In this document: piece by piece, positions 13,610 through 26,323 of the stretch
Numbering within the stretch: the stretch's first letter is position 1
Layout: each line of letters starts with the position of its first letter
Assembly (NCBI GenBank): GCA_964019155.1
Contig: OZ025239.1
Coordinates: 108,927,085-108,991,084, forward strand
Length of the DNA stretch: 64,000 bases
Reading direction: 5' to 3'
Source: Osedax fenrisi
Lineage: Eukaryota; Annelida; Polychaeta; Sabellida; Siboglinidae
Notes under the pieces: model-generated
Told to the model about the DNA's origin: nothing
Databases searched by the model: none
The model's input: the letters and a program-made list of their open reading frames with translations, nothing else
Translations under genes and position numbers: made by a program

Positions 13610-13985
13610 GTATTACATTTATTTTTTTTACAATTACATCTAGATCTACAATTATTCGAAATGTTAAAGATATCAGACATAATATTAATTATATCTGTAT
13701 AATTATTTAAAAATTTAAAATTGTGGTTAGATTTAATTTTAATCTTCTAAATTCAAGTAATTGTAATTTAAAATATTCCAATATCTCTTTATATGATTTA
13801 TAATTAATATTCTTTGAATTAGTATATACAAATTATCTTGTAATTAATATTCTAGTAAATAATCTTTGCACTATTTTAATTTGGTCTATGAGACTCTGAA
13901 ATTTACTAACATTTGAAAATGGTGACCAAATTATGGTTGCATATTATAAATTCGTCTACAATAAACTGTATATACAATTAATAAT
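13610..13985 (-). pseudogene. Non-LTR reverse transcriptase C-terminal tail, minus strand
   Basis: One minus-strand frame reads YATIIWSPFSNVSKFQSL, then KIVQRLFTRILI, then NYKSYKEILEYFKLQLLEFR and RLKLNLTTILNF: the conserved 'Y-x-x-x-IW ... QR-x-FT ... L-E-x-RR-L-x-x-D/N-L' order of CR1/jockey-like C-termini. A single stop interrupts it. The end nearer 13985 is part of the direct repeat 13773-14417, so a second partial copy exists at 15244-15450. The unit 2 copy is 37126-37501. Confidence 0.65.
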
Positions 13986-14417
13986 GCTCTAGAGTATTTC
14001 ATAGTAATGCATCCAATAATTTGATTCAAAAAAATATGCTTTTTTTTATAAATATACTGAATTTTTTTATTAAATAAGATTTTTATTAATTAAATTGCTA
14101 TTTATTAGCTACTTAAATATACACATATATATTTTATCACATAATATGTAGGATATAATCCTAAATGCGTATATTTGTATATCTGAAATAAAGTGTTGCA
14201 TTAGACATAACATATATTTACACCTTCATACATATTTTTTTTAAAGTATAGTATGCTATCGTATAATGCATATGTAGATACGTTATTTACTACCATCTAA
14301 CTATTGTCTTCAGTTTCACAGGTTGAACTATGTTGTTATATGTAATTCACATGGACATTTAAACATACTTAATAAACCTTTACAAAATTAATTGATACGG
14401 TAATACAATATTACGTA
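13773..14417. repeat. Left 645-bp direct repeat flanking an endonuclease fragment
   Basis: From atattccaatatctc to caatattacgta, this stretch recurs at 15244-15883 with about 3% difference by eye plus small indels. The two copies flank element B exactly. They carry part of a minus-strand reverse transcriptase tail, so they are not ordinary LTRs. A local duplication with element B at the breakpoint is most likely. Confidence 0.88.
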
Positions 14418-15243
14418 GAATTGATAGCCTCAGCTGAATTAACTGGACAAGATATTATTTCCATTCAATAACATAGATTCATACATGAAGATACCGACTT
14501 CAAAGAACATACTTATGATAAATGTAAACTATTAACTCTATCAGCCTGGAAGAATAGCATAAATGCCGCAACTGGTGGAATTGGAATGCTCGTAAGCAGC
14601 CAAGCTTATAACACAATCGCTAGTGTCGAAATGATATCACCTAGAATTATGATAGTGAACTTTCAAGGAAATCCACATACGTCGGTGATCTCATGTTACA
14701 GTCCAACAAATATTATTGACGAAAAAGAAGCTGAGATATTCTATACAAAACTTACATGTTTAACAAGACAGATACCAAAGCATAATGTTCTAATAATAGG
14801 AGGAGACTTAAATGCACACCTCAGAAAAGACAGTGGATATAAATATGCCTATCATCAAACTACAAATCGAAATGGCCAAATGCTAAAAGACTATCTTCAA
14901 GAAAATAATATGCTATGTCTAAACACTCATTTCCAGAAATGACATGGTCAATTATGGACGCACAATCCTCAAATGATTTTAAATCACAGATTGACTTCAT
15001 AATAATAAATAAGAAATGGAAGAATAGTGTAAAAAACTGCAGAGCTTACAACTCTTTTAATAGCATTGCGTCTGATCACCGTATAATAACAGCAGATATA
15101 AAATTAAGTCTATGAGCTAATAAAAAGAAAAATAGTAAATAAAAACCATATGACTGGACAAGACTGACAAATGATACTGAAATTAGAAATGCATTTATTG
15201 TAACAGTGAAAAATAGATTCTTAAGCCTTCAACATTATTCCAC
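14418..15243 (+). pseudogene. Non-LTR apurinic-type endonuclease remnant (element B)
   Basis: Encodes the endonuclease/exonuclease/phosphatase domain that cuts target DNA in non-LTR elements: ELTGQDIISIQ-stop-HRF (a stop replaces the catalytic Glu codon) near 14440, GGIGMLVSS near 14577, NFQGNPHTSVISCYSPTN, then IIGGDLNAHL (catalytic Asp-x-Asn) near 14800, IDFIIINKKW, and SDHRIITADI (catalytic Asp-His) near 15070. A frameshift near 14930 splits the open parts into 14586-14942 and 14915-15115. A further piece YDWTRLTNDTEIRNAF follows near 15150. It fits the missing 5' half of element A's family, but is separated from it by 11 kb. Confidence 0.85.
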
Positions 15244-15883
15244 ATATTCCAATATCTCTTTATATGATTTATTATTAATATTCTTTGAATTAGTATATAC
15301 AAATTATCTTGTAATTAATATTCTAGTAAATAATCTTTGCACTATTTTAATTTAGTCTATGAGACTCTGAAATTTACTAACATTTGAAAAAGGTGATCAA
15401 ATTATGGTTGCATATTATAAAATTCGTCTACAATAAACTTTATATACAATTAATAATGCTCTAGAGTATTTCATAGTAATGCATCCAATAATTTGATTCA
15501 AAAAAATATTTTTTTTTTTATAAATATACTGAATTTTTTTATTAAATAAGATTTAATTAAATTGCTATTTTTAGCTAATTAAATATACACATATATATTT
15601 TATCACATAATATGTAGGATATAATCCTAAATGCGTATATTTGTATATCTGAAATAAAGTGTTGCATTAGACATAACATATATGTACACCTTCATACATA
15701 TTTTTTTTAAATTATAGTATGCTATCGTATAATGCATATATAGATACGTTATTTACTACCATCTAACTATTGTCTTCAGTTTCACAGGTTGAACTATGTT
15801 GTTATACGTAATTCACATGGACATTTAAACATAATTAATAAACCTTTACAAAATTAATTGATACGATAATACAATATTACGTA
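15244..15883. repeat. Right 640-bp direct repeat
   Basis: Second copy of 13773-14417, ending at the same 'caatattacgta'. It continues into the paralogous segment at 15885. Confidence 0.88.
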
Positions 15884-15884
15884 T

Positions 15885-16140
15885 TGAGTTTCGTTTGTAA
15901 ATACGCTAATACATAACGGCGATGTAAATAGCAGTTATATTAATACACTAGTGTGTAAATTGATACGAGCTGGTATCAATTTACATTTACAAAATTTAGA
16001 AATGTAAAAATAATATAAAGTTATTTTAGTTTAATAACATAATGCAGCAAAGAATAAATAAAACTATACCTATATTCTTTAAGAAAAAATTCTCAATATA
16101 TATTACAATTTATTATTCGCTATATACCTAATAACGTTAT
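15885..16140. repeat. Paralogue of 7405-8985 lacking element C
   Basis: Shares 'aacggcgatgt', 'agttatattaatacact', 'aataacataatgca' and 'cctatattcttta' with the upstream side of the L gene, in the same orientation. It lacks the 1.35-kb element C and so acts as its empty site. The following 500 bp (16141-16655) are AT-rich without features. The unit 2 counterpart is 39401-39656. Confidence 0.75.
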
Positions 16141-16655
16141 TAAGGGTAAATATTATGTATTAATGAATGAATATTTATTTACTGATTATTGAATTAATAT
16201 ACAATATAATATAGAAGGTTATTCTGAAGCTATATAGCTATACGTATATATGAAGCTTATATTAAAAATATCCTTAAAACACAAATATCAAATATTTAAA
16301 ATATAATAATAATGAAATTAGAAAACATAATAATAATAATGGTATATGTATTATACCTAGTAGTATATAGTATAATTAATACTATAATTAATTAATTTAT
16401 CAATCATTATGATGAATAGGAATAATATATCTTAGTATTTATTTTATTATAAAATATAATATATATATACAATTATATATATTTTATATATTACATTTGT
16501 TATAGTATGTATAATGACCGAGATAATGAAGGTGTCCATATTAAAACACTCTGTGTAATAAGATACTTTTCCCTAGTATCTATATCACATCTTATAATAA
16601 ATAACTTCATATGATTATCTCATTTACATGGATAATAATATGTAGTATTATATAA

Positions 16656-18045
16656 GGAAAATTTCCTAATATACTCAAGATTTCTAAAGTCATTCCATTA
16701 TTTAAAAATGGAGATAAATCTAATATTACAAATTATAGACCAATTTCATTGATATCTCAATTTACAAAAAATTATAAAAATTAGAATGATATCTTTTATT
16801 GACAAATATGACTTAATACATAAATCACAATTTGATTTTCAAAAAAATATAGATACATCCGTTGCAATAAATATGTTAATGAATGACTTAATTAGAAATC
16901 TTGAGAAAAAATATATTTCTTCAATTGTTTTATAGACCTCAAGAAATCTTTTGATATAATTAATCATGACATGTTATTATATAAATTATCAAATTATGGT
17001 TTTAGAGGTGTTACTTTAGATTTTTTTAGCAGTTATTTAAATGATAGGAAACAAAAAACTGTATATTTTAATAATGAGTCGGATATAAAAAATATTAATT
17101 ATGGAGTTCCTCAGGGTTCAGTTCTGGGGCCAATACTATTTATATTATTTATGAATGACTTGCATTTATTTTCTAATATATGTTCAATTATTTTATTTGC
17201 TGATGATACTAATATTATTTTTAAACATAAAAATATTAATAATCTTAATTCATTAGTTACTAATGAACTTATAAAATTAAAAAATTGGCTTATTATGAAT
17301 AAATTAACAATAAATATTGAAAAATCTTGCTATATAATAATTGATAATATAAATAAACATTATTTTGATAATAATATTTATATTGATAATAAACTATTAA
17401 ATAGAGTAGAATGCTATACATTTTTAGGAATGCATATTGATGATAAACTTAACTGGAAATCTCACATTGATTATATTTGCAAAAGAGTATCAAAATTCAT
17501 TTCAATATTACATAAACTCAAAGTTTCATTAAGTATAAAATCACTTAAATTATTATATAATTCTTTTATCCTACCTAATCTTAGCTATTGTATAACTATA
17601 TGGGGTAATACGTATAAATCAAATATAAATAGGATTATTATATTACAAAATAGAGCTATACGTGCTATTTATAATTTACAAAATAGAATTAATACTGATG
17701 AATTTTATAATTCTTTAAATATTTTGAAATTTAAGGATATATATAAATGTAAAACAATATTAATTATGTATGATGTTTTAAATAGTAAATCAACATCTCC
17801 ATATAAATCTATATTTTTTCTAAAAAAAAATAACTATAGTCAAAGAAGTCAATATAAATTTATAATACCATCATATAGGTTACAAATAAAATATTTTAGT
17901 ATATTTTATAACGGACCTATAATATGGAATAATTTAGAAAAATTATTTTAAAACTTATCTATCGAAATCAGTATTAAAACGGAATTTGAAAACACGATAT
18001 ATAAATCTCTATCTATAATAAAATTGTATGTAACATCTATAGATT
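16656..18045 (+). pseudogene. Non-LTR reverse transcriptase (element D), mostly open
   Basis: The best preserved reverse transcriptase of the unit. An early piece reads KISKVIPLFKNGDKSN and NYRPISLIS (16677-16770), followed by frameshifts. From about 16927 one frame is open to 17951: FIDLKKSFDIINHDML (motif A), YGVPQGSVLGPILFILFMND (motif B), LFADDTNI (catalytic motif, intact), TFLGMHIDDKLNW, then NLSYCITIWGNTY and LQNRAIRAIYNL in the C-terminal tail. The motif B form is typical of jockey/CR1-type elements. Codons are extremely AT-rich. The endonuclease is missing and the 5' part is shifted, so it cannot move by itself. Confidence 0.85.
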
Positions 18046-18070
18046 AAATGAAATTTTTGAATAGACATAT

Positions 18071-18160
18071 TTACTAATGATAACTAATGATAACACTTTG
18101 ACTAAGGATACATATTTAACTAATGATAACTCTTTGACTAAGGATACATATTTAACTAAT
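18071..18160. repeat. 3'-tail tandem repeat, about 36 bp
   Basis: 'aactaatgataac' plus 'tctttgactaaggatacata' is repeated twice with a shorter third start, directly after element D. Short 3' repeats are usual in CR1/L2-type elements, so this may mark the 3' end of D. The unit 2 copy is 41587-41676. Confidence 0.7.
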
Positions 18161-18182
18161 GCCCAAGAAACCAAAAGTGGAA

Positions 18183-18466
18183 TTCAAATAACCATTAATG
18201 GTTACGAGTCCTATTAGACTCGTAACCCTTGTTACAGATCCTATTAGAAGTCTAATAGGCGGTGTAACATGTGGTTACAATCACTATTAGACTCGTAACT
18301 CTTATTTATATATTGTTACAGATCCTATTAGAAGTCTATTAGGCGGTGTAACATGTGGTTACAATCACTATTAGACTCGTAACTCTTATTTATATATGTA
18401 ACAGATCCTATTAGAAGTCTAATAGGCGATGTAACATGTAGTTACAAACCATATTAGACATACTTA
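18183..18466. repeat. Hairpin satellite, about 84-bp period, 3 copies
   Basis: Each period contains two nested palindromes: GTTACA..CCTATTAGA-ag-TCTAATAGG..TGTAAC, and a stem from GTTACGAG..CTATTAG..CTCGTAAC (best in the first copy). GTTACAGATCC begins at about 18231, 18315 and 18398. Not a CRISPR array: there are no unique spacers. Could be a satellite bred from the end of a transposon. The unit 2 copy is 41699-41982. Confidence 0.85.
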
Positions 18467-18814
18467 AAATCTTCGCAAAATCTTTGGATAGCATAAGATG
18501 TGTTTCACCATAGATTTATAGTTTACAATGTAAAATATAGATATATGCATTTAAATAATTCTGTTTGTATACTGTATTCTGTAATATACAAAGATTATCA
18601 ACACTATATTATTATATAATTTAAAATTTAAATTGTAATTTAAAGTTTTCCTATACCATTGAATTCAATTTCTAATACAATAAAGTGGCTCAACAAAATA
18701 GTAAGTAGACATAATATTATATTCTATATTAATATATTGTATATATATATACCGTTGTAACTATATATTAGTTTAGTATTTTAGTTATTTAAAAAATAAA
18801 CTTATTTATAATTA

Positions 18815-19209
18815 TTAAAAGTTTCAACATGAAACCGAACGTTTTAATAATAATTATGATAAAATAAAGTGTATTATCATAATTAAATAACTCATAGAAT
18901 ATATATATATAATATATACATTATATTTATAACTAAATTATTTAGTAAATACAATTAAAATAATTATTATTTTATAAAGGATATTAAATATCGTATTATT
19001 TAATAATAATTTATTATACATTATAACATTTAATAATGTTATAATGTTACATTATAACAATCGTATTATAAATTATAATACGATATTTAATATCCTTCAT
19101 AAAATAATAAGTATTTTAATTGTATTTACTAAATAATTTATTAACTTTATTTTATCATAAGTATTAAAACGTTCGGTTTAATGTTGAAACCCAAGGTTGA
19201 AACTTTTAA
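18815..19209. mobile_element. TTAA-flanked palindromic element, 387 bp
   Basis: TTAA at 18815-18818 and 19206-19209 bracket an almost complete inverted repeat: AAGTTTCAAC...ACCGAACGTTTTAATA on the left, mirrored on the right, with a central palindrome around ataacatttaataatgttat. A TTAA target points to a piggyBac-type MITE, though the termini lack the usual CC start. The spacer 18467-18814 before it is AT-rich and featureless. Confidence 0.75.
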
Positions 19210-20013
19210 CGGTGACTGGAGAAGAAGGCCGCCGATATATTTAAGAGTTCAAGTTGGGCGGTCCCACTAATATACTAAACGCTTGCTTTCACACCCTAAA
19301 ATATTCCATACGAGTAACATACGTACGGCGTACGCTGCTTATGTGTATTATCATATTAACACAAATACAAAAATAAATATTATATATATATATATATATT
19401 ATAATTATATGTATAATAATATAATCCATCGATATGTTATCCGTTATAGTAACTGTACAATTAAATATTTGTTAATAAATTTGAATTTGAATTAAATTTG
19501 AATTTATACTATTAGAAATTATACGGTATTATAACAGTTACTATAACGAATAAAATATCGATGGATTATATTATACATATATAATCTATTGGTTATACTT
19601 GAAATTAAACGGACATTCTAAAACTATATCGATCTCATGTGTACGTAACATATTCAAATTATATTCAAATACTTTCTAATAGTATAAATTAAAATTTAAT
19701 TGAAATTCAAATTTATTAACAAATATTTAATTGTACAGTTACTATAACGGATAACATATCGATGGATTATATTATTATACATATTATAATATATATATAC
19801 ATATATATAATATATATTTGTGTATTTTTTACATACGTACGCCGTACGCCGTACGTATGTTACTCGTTTGGAATATTTTAGCGTGTGAAATCAAGCGTAA
19901 CATATTTACACGACTGACATATATTGACATCGATGGACGGCTCTTATATATTAGTAAGACCGCCCAACTTGAACTCTTAAATATATCGGTGGCTTGCTTC
20001 TCCTATATCCCTT
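19210..20013. mobile_element. Foldback element, about 800 bp, nested inverted repeats
   Basis: Outer arms 'ccgatatatttaagagttca' plus 'agttgggcggt' (from 19231) are inverted at 19950-19992. The next arms hold 'gagtaacatacgtacggcgt' and its mirror near 19845. Inner arms contain 'gtacaattaaatatttgtta' and its mirror near 19710-19740. TTAA lies at both ends (19206-19209 and 20014-20017). The right arm has about 50 extra bases. Short open frames on this stretch are by-products of the arms. Confidence 0.75.
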
Positions 20014-20017
20014 TTAA

Positions 20018-21389
20018 CAATATCGATAATCATTATAATAATATTAAATTTAATTTAATTATAATAGTCAACTAGTACTAGTACTATACTATAGTCTATA
20101 GCTATATTATAGTCAATATTTTTATTTATTTATGCATATGTATTACATAATGTAATTATTTATAATAAACTTAATTACGTTATACATGTATAACTTGTGT
20201 TGTCAGAGTTGTAGAAGTATATATTTAAAATTAGAATCGCGTAAGAGCTTTAAATAACGAAAGAGATGATTCTAAATATATCACTAAATTGCGTATACAT
20301 TTTATATGTTCATAAATATTATTATTTTACATATATTATATGATTGAATTATTATAATAATATTATATTATATTATATTAAATATATTTAATAGTAGAAA
20401 ATTTCTACTAGAAATATATATTCTATTAATTTGTATTATATTTTATTCATTATAGTATACTATGATTAGTATAATGATTATACCTATAGGTATAATTATA
20501 ATAATTAATAATAGTATACTATATTTATAAATATATATATATATATATATATATTTATATCAAAGTTACTTTGAAAGTATAATAATTATGAAAATATAAA
20601 ATGTATACCAAATTTCGCGATCTATTTAAAACCGTAACTTTTGTTATTTAGAGCACTCACCCGATTCTATTTTTAAATATTAATATTAATTAACCTATAT
20701 TATACACTATATAATATGTAAGGTTATCAATGATCACGTTTAGAGTGTTTTAATTTGGTTTGATGATTATGTGTCCAATATTCTACTATTTATAAATAAT
20801 TATATAAATTAACATTGCGCAAGATCACCAATATTGATGAAATCATGATCACTTCGTACGAGATCATTAGAATCCATATGTAATACACTATTAAATTATA
20901 TAGTGATTATATAATATAGTATTATATTACTATAGTAAATATATAAGTATCTAATAGACTATCTATAGGTATATATATATATATTTTATAATTTATTGAT
21001 AATTTGAAGTACAATATTTAATATTAAATATGTTTATATATTTTATCATACATATTTGTGCTAAAATCCTATTTTTATTCTCCTATATTATATAGGTATA
21101 ATTACTTTTATGATATATTCATATGACGTAGTATTTACATTTATATTACCAACTATATATTTGTGTTTTACAGTCAGTAAATTCATATTACACAATGCAT
21201 ATTCTTATGACATTGTTTATATTAAATATAGTATATTTATTCTAGCAATGTAGCCTATGATTTCAAAGTGTGGAAGATGTGGGTATGACTATGTTTATGG
21301 CTAGAACCAGTATATTGGTAGTGATTATCCTATAAATTACTTATTCAATAATAAAATAATGTAGTTAACATTTTGTATTTATATCTTAT
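20018..21389. other. AT-rich spacer, nothing recognised
   Basis: Contains short AT runs, palindromes such as 'actagtactagtact' near 20071, and no plausible coding exon or RNA gene on either strand. The unit 2 counterpart is 43536-44907. Confidence 0.55.
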
Positions 21390-23345
21390 TTTTTTTGATA
21401 GCTTGACTTATGTTCTGTTTATAAAGGTGTAATATGTGAATATAGGTTGTTAGAAATAAAACCCGTATTTTGAAATCAACTGCTACAGTGTCATTTAGAA
21501 ATTACAGAAGTGGTCATAATTTCATCAGTTATATCATTCATATGTATATATAAATATATATATATATTGTTTTTATTTTATTACTTTCAAAGCTACTCTA
21601 CGTTAATACAAACAGATTATAACCAGAGCTATACATATAAATATATATCAAAAACTCTAAACTCTAATTAAAGTTTTTATTTTATCTATTTATAGATTTA
21701 CTTATTAATTTTTATTAAATATATAAGTTTACTTATAATCTTATTTATATTATACATCCATCTATATTACAACAGCAATCCTTGATTATCATTGACATGA
21801 CACCTTCAAGATGAACAAGAGCAGTCCATATACTTTCGCCTTCGAGATAACAAATAGTTAGAAAATATTACTACTTTATACTTATGATTATTTCTACTAT
21901 ATATTTCGACTATAGTCGTATATAGATATATTTGCTTAAAATAATAAATCATTCAACAGCAGTCCATGATATTCAGTGACGTAACACCTTTGATATTAAC
22001 CCAGAAGATGTGTCCGCCTTCTATGATACCAGCTTAGAGACAATAGACAATATATTTCCGTAACATTTCTATTTCGAGATAACAATAACGTTAGAAAATA
22101 TTTATACTTTCAATTATATATTTTATTAAATAAAAAATCAATACATCAACAGTAATCTGTGATTATCAATGACGGGTGCCTTAGATATGACAACATCAGC
22201 CTATGACCTTTCACTTGAGATGAAAATAACGTTAGCAAATATTTATACTTTCACTATATATTTTATTAAATAAAAAATCAATACATCAACAGTAATATGT
22301 GATAATCAATGACGGGTGCCTTAGAGGTGACAACATCAGTTCATGACCTTTCACTTGATATGATATAATTTTAGCAAATATTTATACTTTCAATTATATA
22401 TTTGATTAAATATAAACTTAATTCATCAACAGCAGGCCATGATATTTAGTGCTGTGTCGCCTTCACGATGACAGCAGCGCTACGTAATAATCAATGACAT
22501 GGTTCCTTAGAGATAACAATAGCAGTATGTGACGCCTTCGTAATGACCATAGAATCTAAGTGAAGCCTCATTAGATACCGACTGATCAACGTACCTTCCA
22601 GCATTTCCATCATGCATGCTAGTAGCATTATTCCATATGAAATATTATATTATAGTGTGTATTTAATAGATCATGGAATAAATATTCCGCCTGAAGGGAT
22701 GCAATGAGAAAATGTAGTCATGCCAACTTTTATATTGGGACAATATATTGTAATTTAATCTTATAAATTACTAATATTGTATGTAAATATTTTGTATTTA
22801 GTTATCATATTTCATTGGCAAGCTTGATGTATGTTTCTTTATAGACATGTATATGTAAATATATAAGTGGTTATTGGTTGTTAGAAACGGAACCCGTATT
22901 TTGAAATAAACTACTACTATACACTGTCAAAGCGTTATAAGTTATATTGTTATAATACATAAAATATATCTTCATCATATAATCTAGCATGTCAGTATCA
23001 TTTAGTAATTAAAGAAGTGGTCATATGTTTATCAGTTATGATTCATTTGTATATATTGTTGTTATGTTATTATCTTAAAAGCCACTCTTATGCTAAAGCA
23101 ATCAGATTATAATGAGAGCTAATACATATATGTATCAAAATCTATACACAAACCTATTACTTTATATTAAATATATAAGTTTACTTATAACCTTATTTAT
23201 ATATATATATATTATATATCCATTTAGATGAAAACGGCAACCCGTGATTATCATTGACATGACGTCTTCAAGATGAACCACGGCAGTCCATATACTTTCA
23301 CCTTCGAGATAACAACTACGTTAGAAAATATTTATACTATATCAA
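21390..23345. repeat. Complex of degenerate direct repeats
   Basis: A segment of about 500 bp (21390-21890) recurs imperfectly at 22800-23345, sharing 'acccgtattttgaaat', 'agaagtggtcata' and 'cagtccatatactttc'. Between them a unit of about 127 bp is repeated in tandem (22140-22265 and 22266-22395, with relatives at 21955 and 22430), sharing 'aatcaatgacgggtgcctta' and 'tcatgacctttcacttga'. Relatives also occur at 620-915. Non-coding, possibly decayed retroposons. The unit 2 copy is 44908-46863. Confidence 0.7.
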
Positions 23346-23379
23346 CTATATATTTATTATTATATGCTTATTTCGGAAT

Positions 23380-24118
23380 TATTGTTTCCCGGACATTAAA
23401 ATTTCTCCAAACATCATGGTTCATTATAGCTACTCTCATCTCGCTCGCCGATATACCAGTTTCGCACTCCAGATTCCTGATGAAGCTTTCTGGTGGCCTT
23501 CCCCGTCTTCTAGTTCCATGAGTAGGTTCCAAAAGAACTAGATCCGAAACAACTTCATCATCTATACGTAGGCAATGTCCAGTAAACTTTTAGAATCGAC
23601 GTCTGATCTTTGTAGATATTCTTTCTATAGCCCATACAGTACTTCGTTAGTAACTTTCTGAGACCAATGTACGTTTAAGTATCATTCATAGAATTCGAGT
23701 ATATGTGCCATCAAGTTTTTTGAGTAGTGTTTTTGTGAGGGTCCAATTCTCACATCCGTAAAGCAGAACCGATTAAACTGTGGTGTGTATGAGTCTAAGT
23801 TTTAGTTTCCTACTAAAAGTTGATTTTCAGATATTCCTCCTTTGATGACATATTCTCCAAGCAAGCGCTTTTCTGATTTTCAACTCTTTTGCACTGCTGT
23901 CTATCCATGCCCCTTTTGTACTTGAAGTCTTCAACCCTTTTCAGATTTGACCAATCTATAGCTTTGATTTCAAACTGTTGATTAGTATTGTAACTCATGT
24001 ATTTCGTTTTACCTGTATTCATGCTACTCATTTTGCTGATTTTTCGACTCGAGTGAGCATCTCTCGTGCTTCGTTGATACCTTCACTTACTAATGCAATA
24101 TCATCTGCGATGTCCATA
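23380..24118 (-). pseudogene. Non-LTR reverse transcriptase C-terminus across units 1/2
   Basis: Complete form of the remnant cut at the window start. On the minus strand: IADDIAL near 24110, MNTGKTKYMSYNTNQQ, IDWSNLKRVEDFKYK, then in shifted frames NVHWSQKVTNEVLYG, and near the end GTRRRGRPPESFIRN, ECETGISASEMRVAIMNHDV. The last block, a basic tail then a helical segment, is typical of the C-terminus of this retrotransposon family. Because it runs through the unit junction without a break, the junction is not at this point. Confidence 0.8.
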
Positions 24119-24878
24119 TATATATATATATATTTACTAAAATAAAAATCACTCAATCTACAGCAATCCATGATCCAGTAACGTGTTGCCTTCGAGATGA
24201 CTACATCAGTCAATGATAATCAATGACTTGGAGCCTTAGAGATGACAATAGCTCTCTCTGCTACCTTCGTGATTATCATAAATCTCCGTGAAGCCCTCTT
24301 AGATATATGCTAGTATCATTATTCCATATGCAATCTTATATTATATTGTGTATTTAATAGATTGTGGAAAAAATATTCCGTCAGAAGGAATATAATGTGA
24401 AAATGTAGTCATGCTGACTTTAACATTGGGACATTATATTGTCAGTCGACGCTGATTGCGTTCAGATGTGTTTAACGTTGCTCAGCTATGCTGGAGGCCA
24501 TTATTATTATCATTATAATTATTATTACATTATTTATCACTTAGCATATAATTAGAAGGGTTTTTTTAATCCGTTTTAGTAAGTATTTAAGTAGTGTAAT
24601 TTTTTTCCCCAAATAAAGTGTAAAACCATTTTTAGAGTTGTTCTCCTCATTTAGCCTAAATGTATACATTTCTAAATAATTTAACAATATATCATCATAT
24701 AATATCCTAATAACTGCCTTATATAACAGCCAATTTACAGCTTCATAATATCTACATATAATATCCTAATCAGTAATAATTTGTAATAATATTTGTATTA
24801 AATTATATAAATTAATTTTCTAATAACTATTAAATTTGTAAAATTATTTTCAATTATTCTTTAATTATATAAAGATTA

Positions 24879-25033
24879 CAAACCCTATCGCAAAATTACA
24901 GATTTGTAACCTCGCAATTGTAACAGGGTTACAAACTATATCGCAAAATTAAAGATTTGTAACCTCGCATTGTAACAGGGTTTGTACAAACACTATCGCA
25001 AAATTACCGATATTTTACTTCGCAGAATAACTA
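24879..25033. repeat. Tandem repeat of about 58 bp (unit 2)
   Basis: Same as 1346-1500, without differences that I can see. Confidence 0.6.
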
Positions 25034-25593
25034 TTACCGAAACACCACAAAATCACAGTTTCATTTCTGTCGAAAAATATCTGTTACCGTAACGTTAGAT
25101 ATTTGCAATTTGGTTTCTTGGGTGGTAATTATTAATAAATGAGAACTATTAAACTAAGGATATTTAAACTTTAGAATTTACATAAACATATTTTTAAATA
25201 TATAAAAAAAAACCGTAAAATAAAATATTATATTTTTAAAACCTTTTAACTGTTTTTAAAACCTTTAACTTATGTGTATTTTTAATATTTTATTTTTTAA
25301 TTTAAATTTTCTTGAGGTCTATATAATTAATCTGAAATTGTAAGTGATTATTTTTGTGTATTGTATTATTATTGTATATTAAGTGTAGTTGTAGTTGTAT
25401 AGCTTTGTGTTATATTTTTTACGTTTTGTTTAATTACCTAATTATTTTGTTTTAATTTTGATTATATTTTAATTATTTTATTTATTTATCTTATCTCAAA
25501 TGTTATTTACATGATGAATGGCATTATGGGGAGTTTTTAAAAAATATTTATATTGTTTAACAATTTAAAAAAGTAATCTATATGAATATACAT

Positions 25594-25812
25594 TTATAGT
25601 AACATTTTAACTATTTTATATTGTATTTTTTTTGGTGACGGAGTGGCTGATGTTTTTGTAATTATGTGGTATGGTACGTGTCGGGGAAAGGTATATACTT
25701 TTACTGAGAGGAAAGTATTGCCAGTGTTCTTATTATTGGCACAAATAGGATCCCATCGGCATTGGACCTGACGAACCCATACCCATGAAGTTGATACACC
25801 ATATGTCCTCAT
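25594..25812 (-). other. Unidentified GC-richer block (unit 2)
   Basis: Same sequence as 2061-2279, with the same 72-codon frame and no identifiable product. Confidence 0.25.
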
Positions 25813-26253
25813 TAGTTTAAATTACTGTTGGCTACTCTGGTTATAATTTTAATGATTAAATATATCGTATTTTTATAAGTGTATTATTCTAATAGATTAC
25901 TAAATAATTAAATTTTATTTATAATTTGTTTTTTAACATATATTTTTGTATATATTTTGTGTATATATTTTATATACATATATATTTCTTTTACTAACTT
26001 TAACTATTAATATTTTATTTATTTTTATTTTAATTTTACTATAATTTTCTCCTCATAATTGTCCTATAGGAAAGTGAAATAGGTAAACGACTAGATAAGC
26101 ATAGTGCTTCTTCGTTTACCGTGGTCATACCTAAATTATGATTATTATTATTATTATTATTATATAATATTATATATTACTTATTTTATTTATTATAAAA
26201 ATAAATTGTATCATTTTCGTTAGTAAAAATGTATCTTTAACATAACTGCATAG

Positions 26254-26323
26254 GTGACTCATTTGGCTGATGTGCTAGACACACAACCGGTAGGACGAGA
26301 GTTCTAGCCTTGTCTGGTCCATT
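26254..26323 (+). mobile_element. tRNA-derived SINE head (unit 2)
   Basis: Identical to 2721-2790: A-box-like and B-box-like stretches without a closed acceptor stem. Confidence 0.5.

Noticed and set aside
13773..15883. LTR retrotransposon with 640-bp LTRs
   Set aside because: The interior is a non-LTR endonuclease, and the repeats lack TG..CA ends and contain an antisense reverse transcriptase tail.
18183..18466. Repeats with palindromes resembling a CRISPR array
   Set aside because: Period of about 84 bp with no unique spacers, only three copies, and a eukaryotic context.
19283..20075. Short open frames at 19283-19495 and 19818-20075
   Set aside because: They fall within the arms of the foldback element and mirror each other; no independent coding evidence.
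23273..23521. Plus-strand open frame of 82 codons (also at 46791)
   Set aside because: Antisense to the GRPPESF tail of the minus-strand reverse transcriptase remnant.
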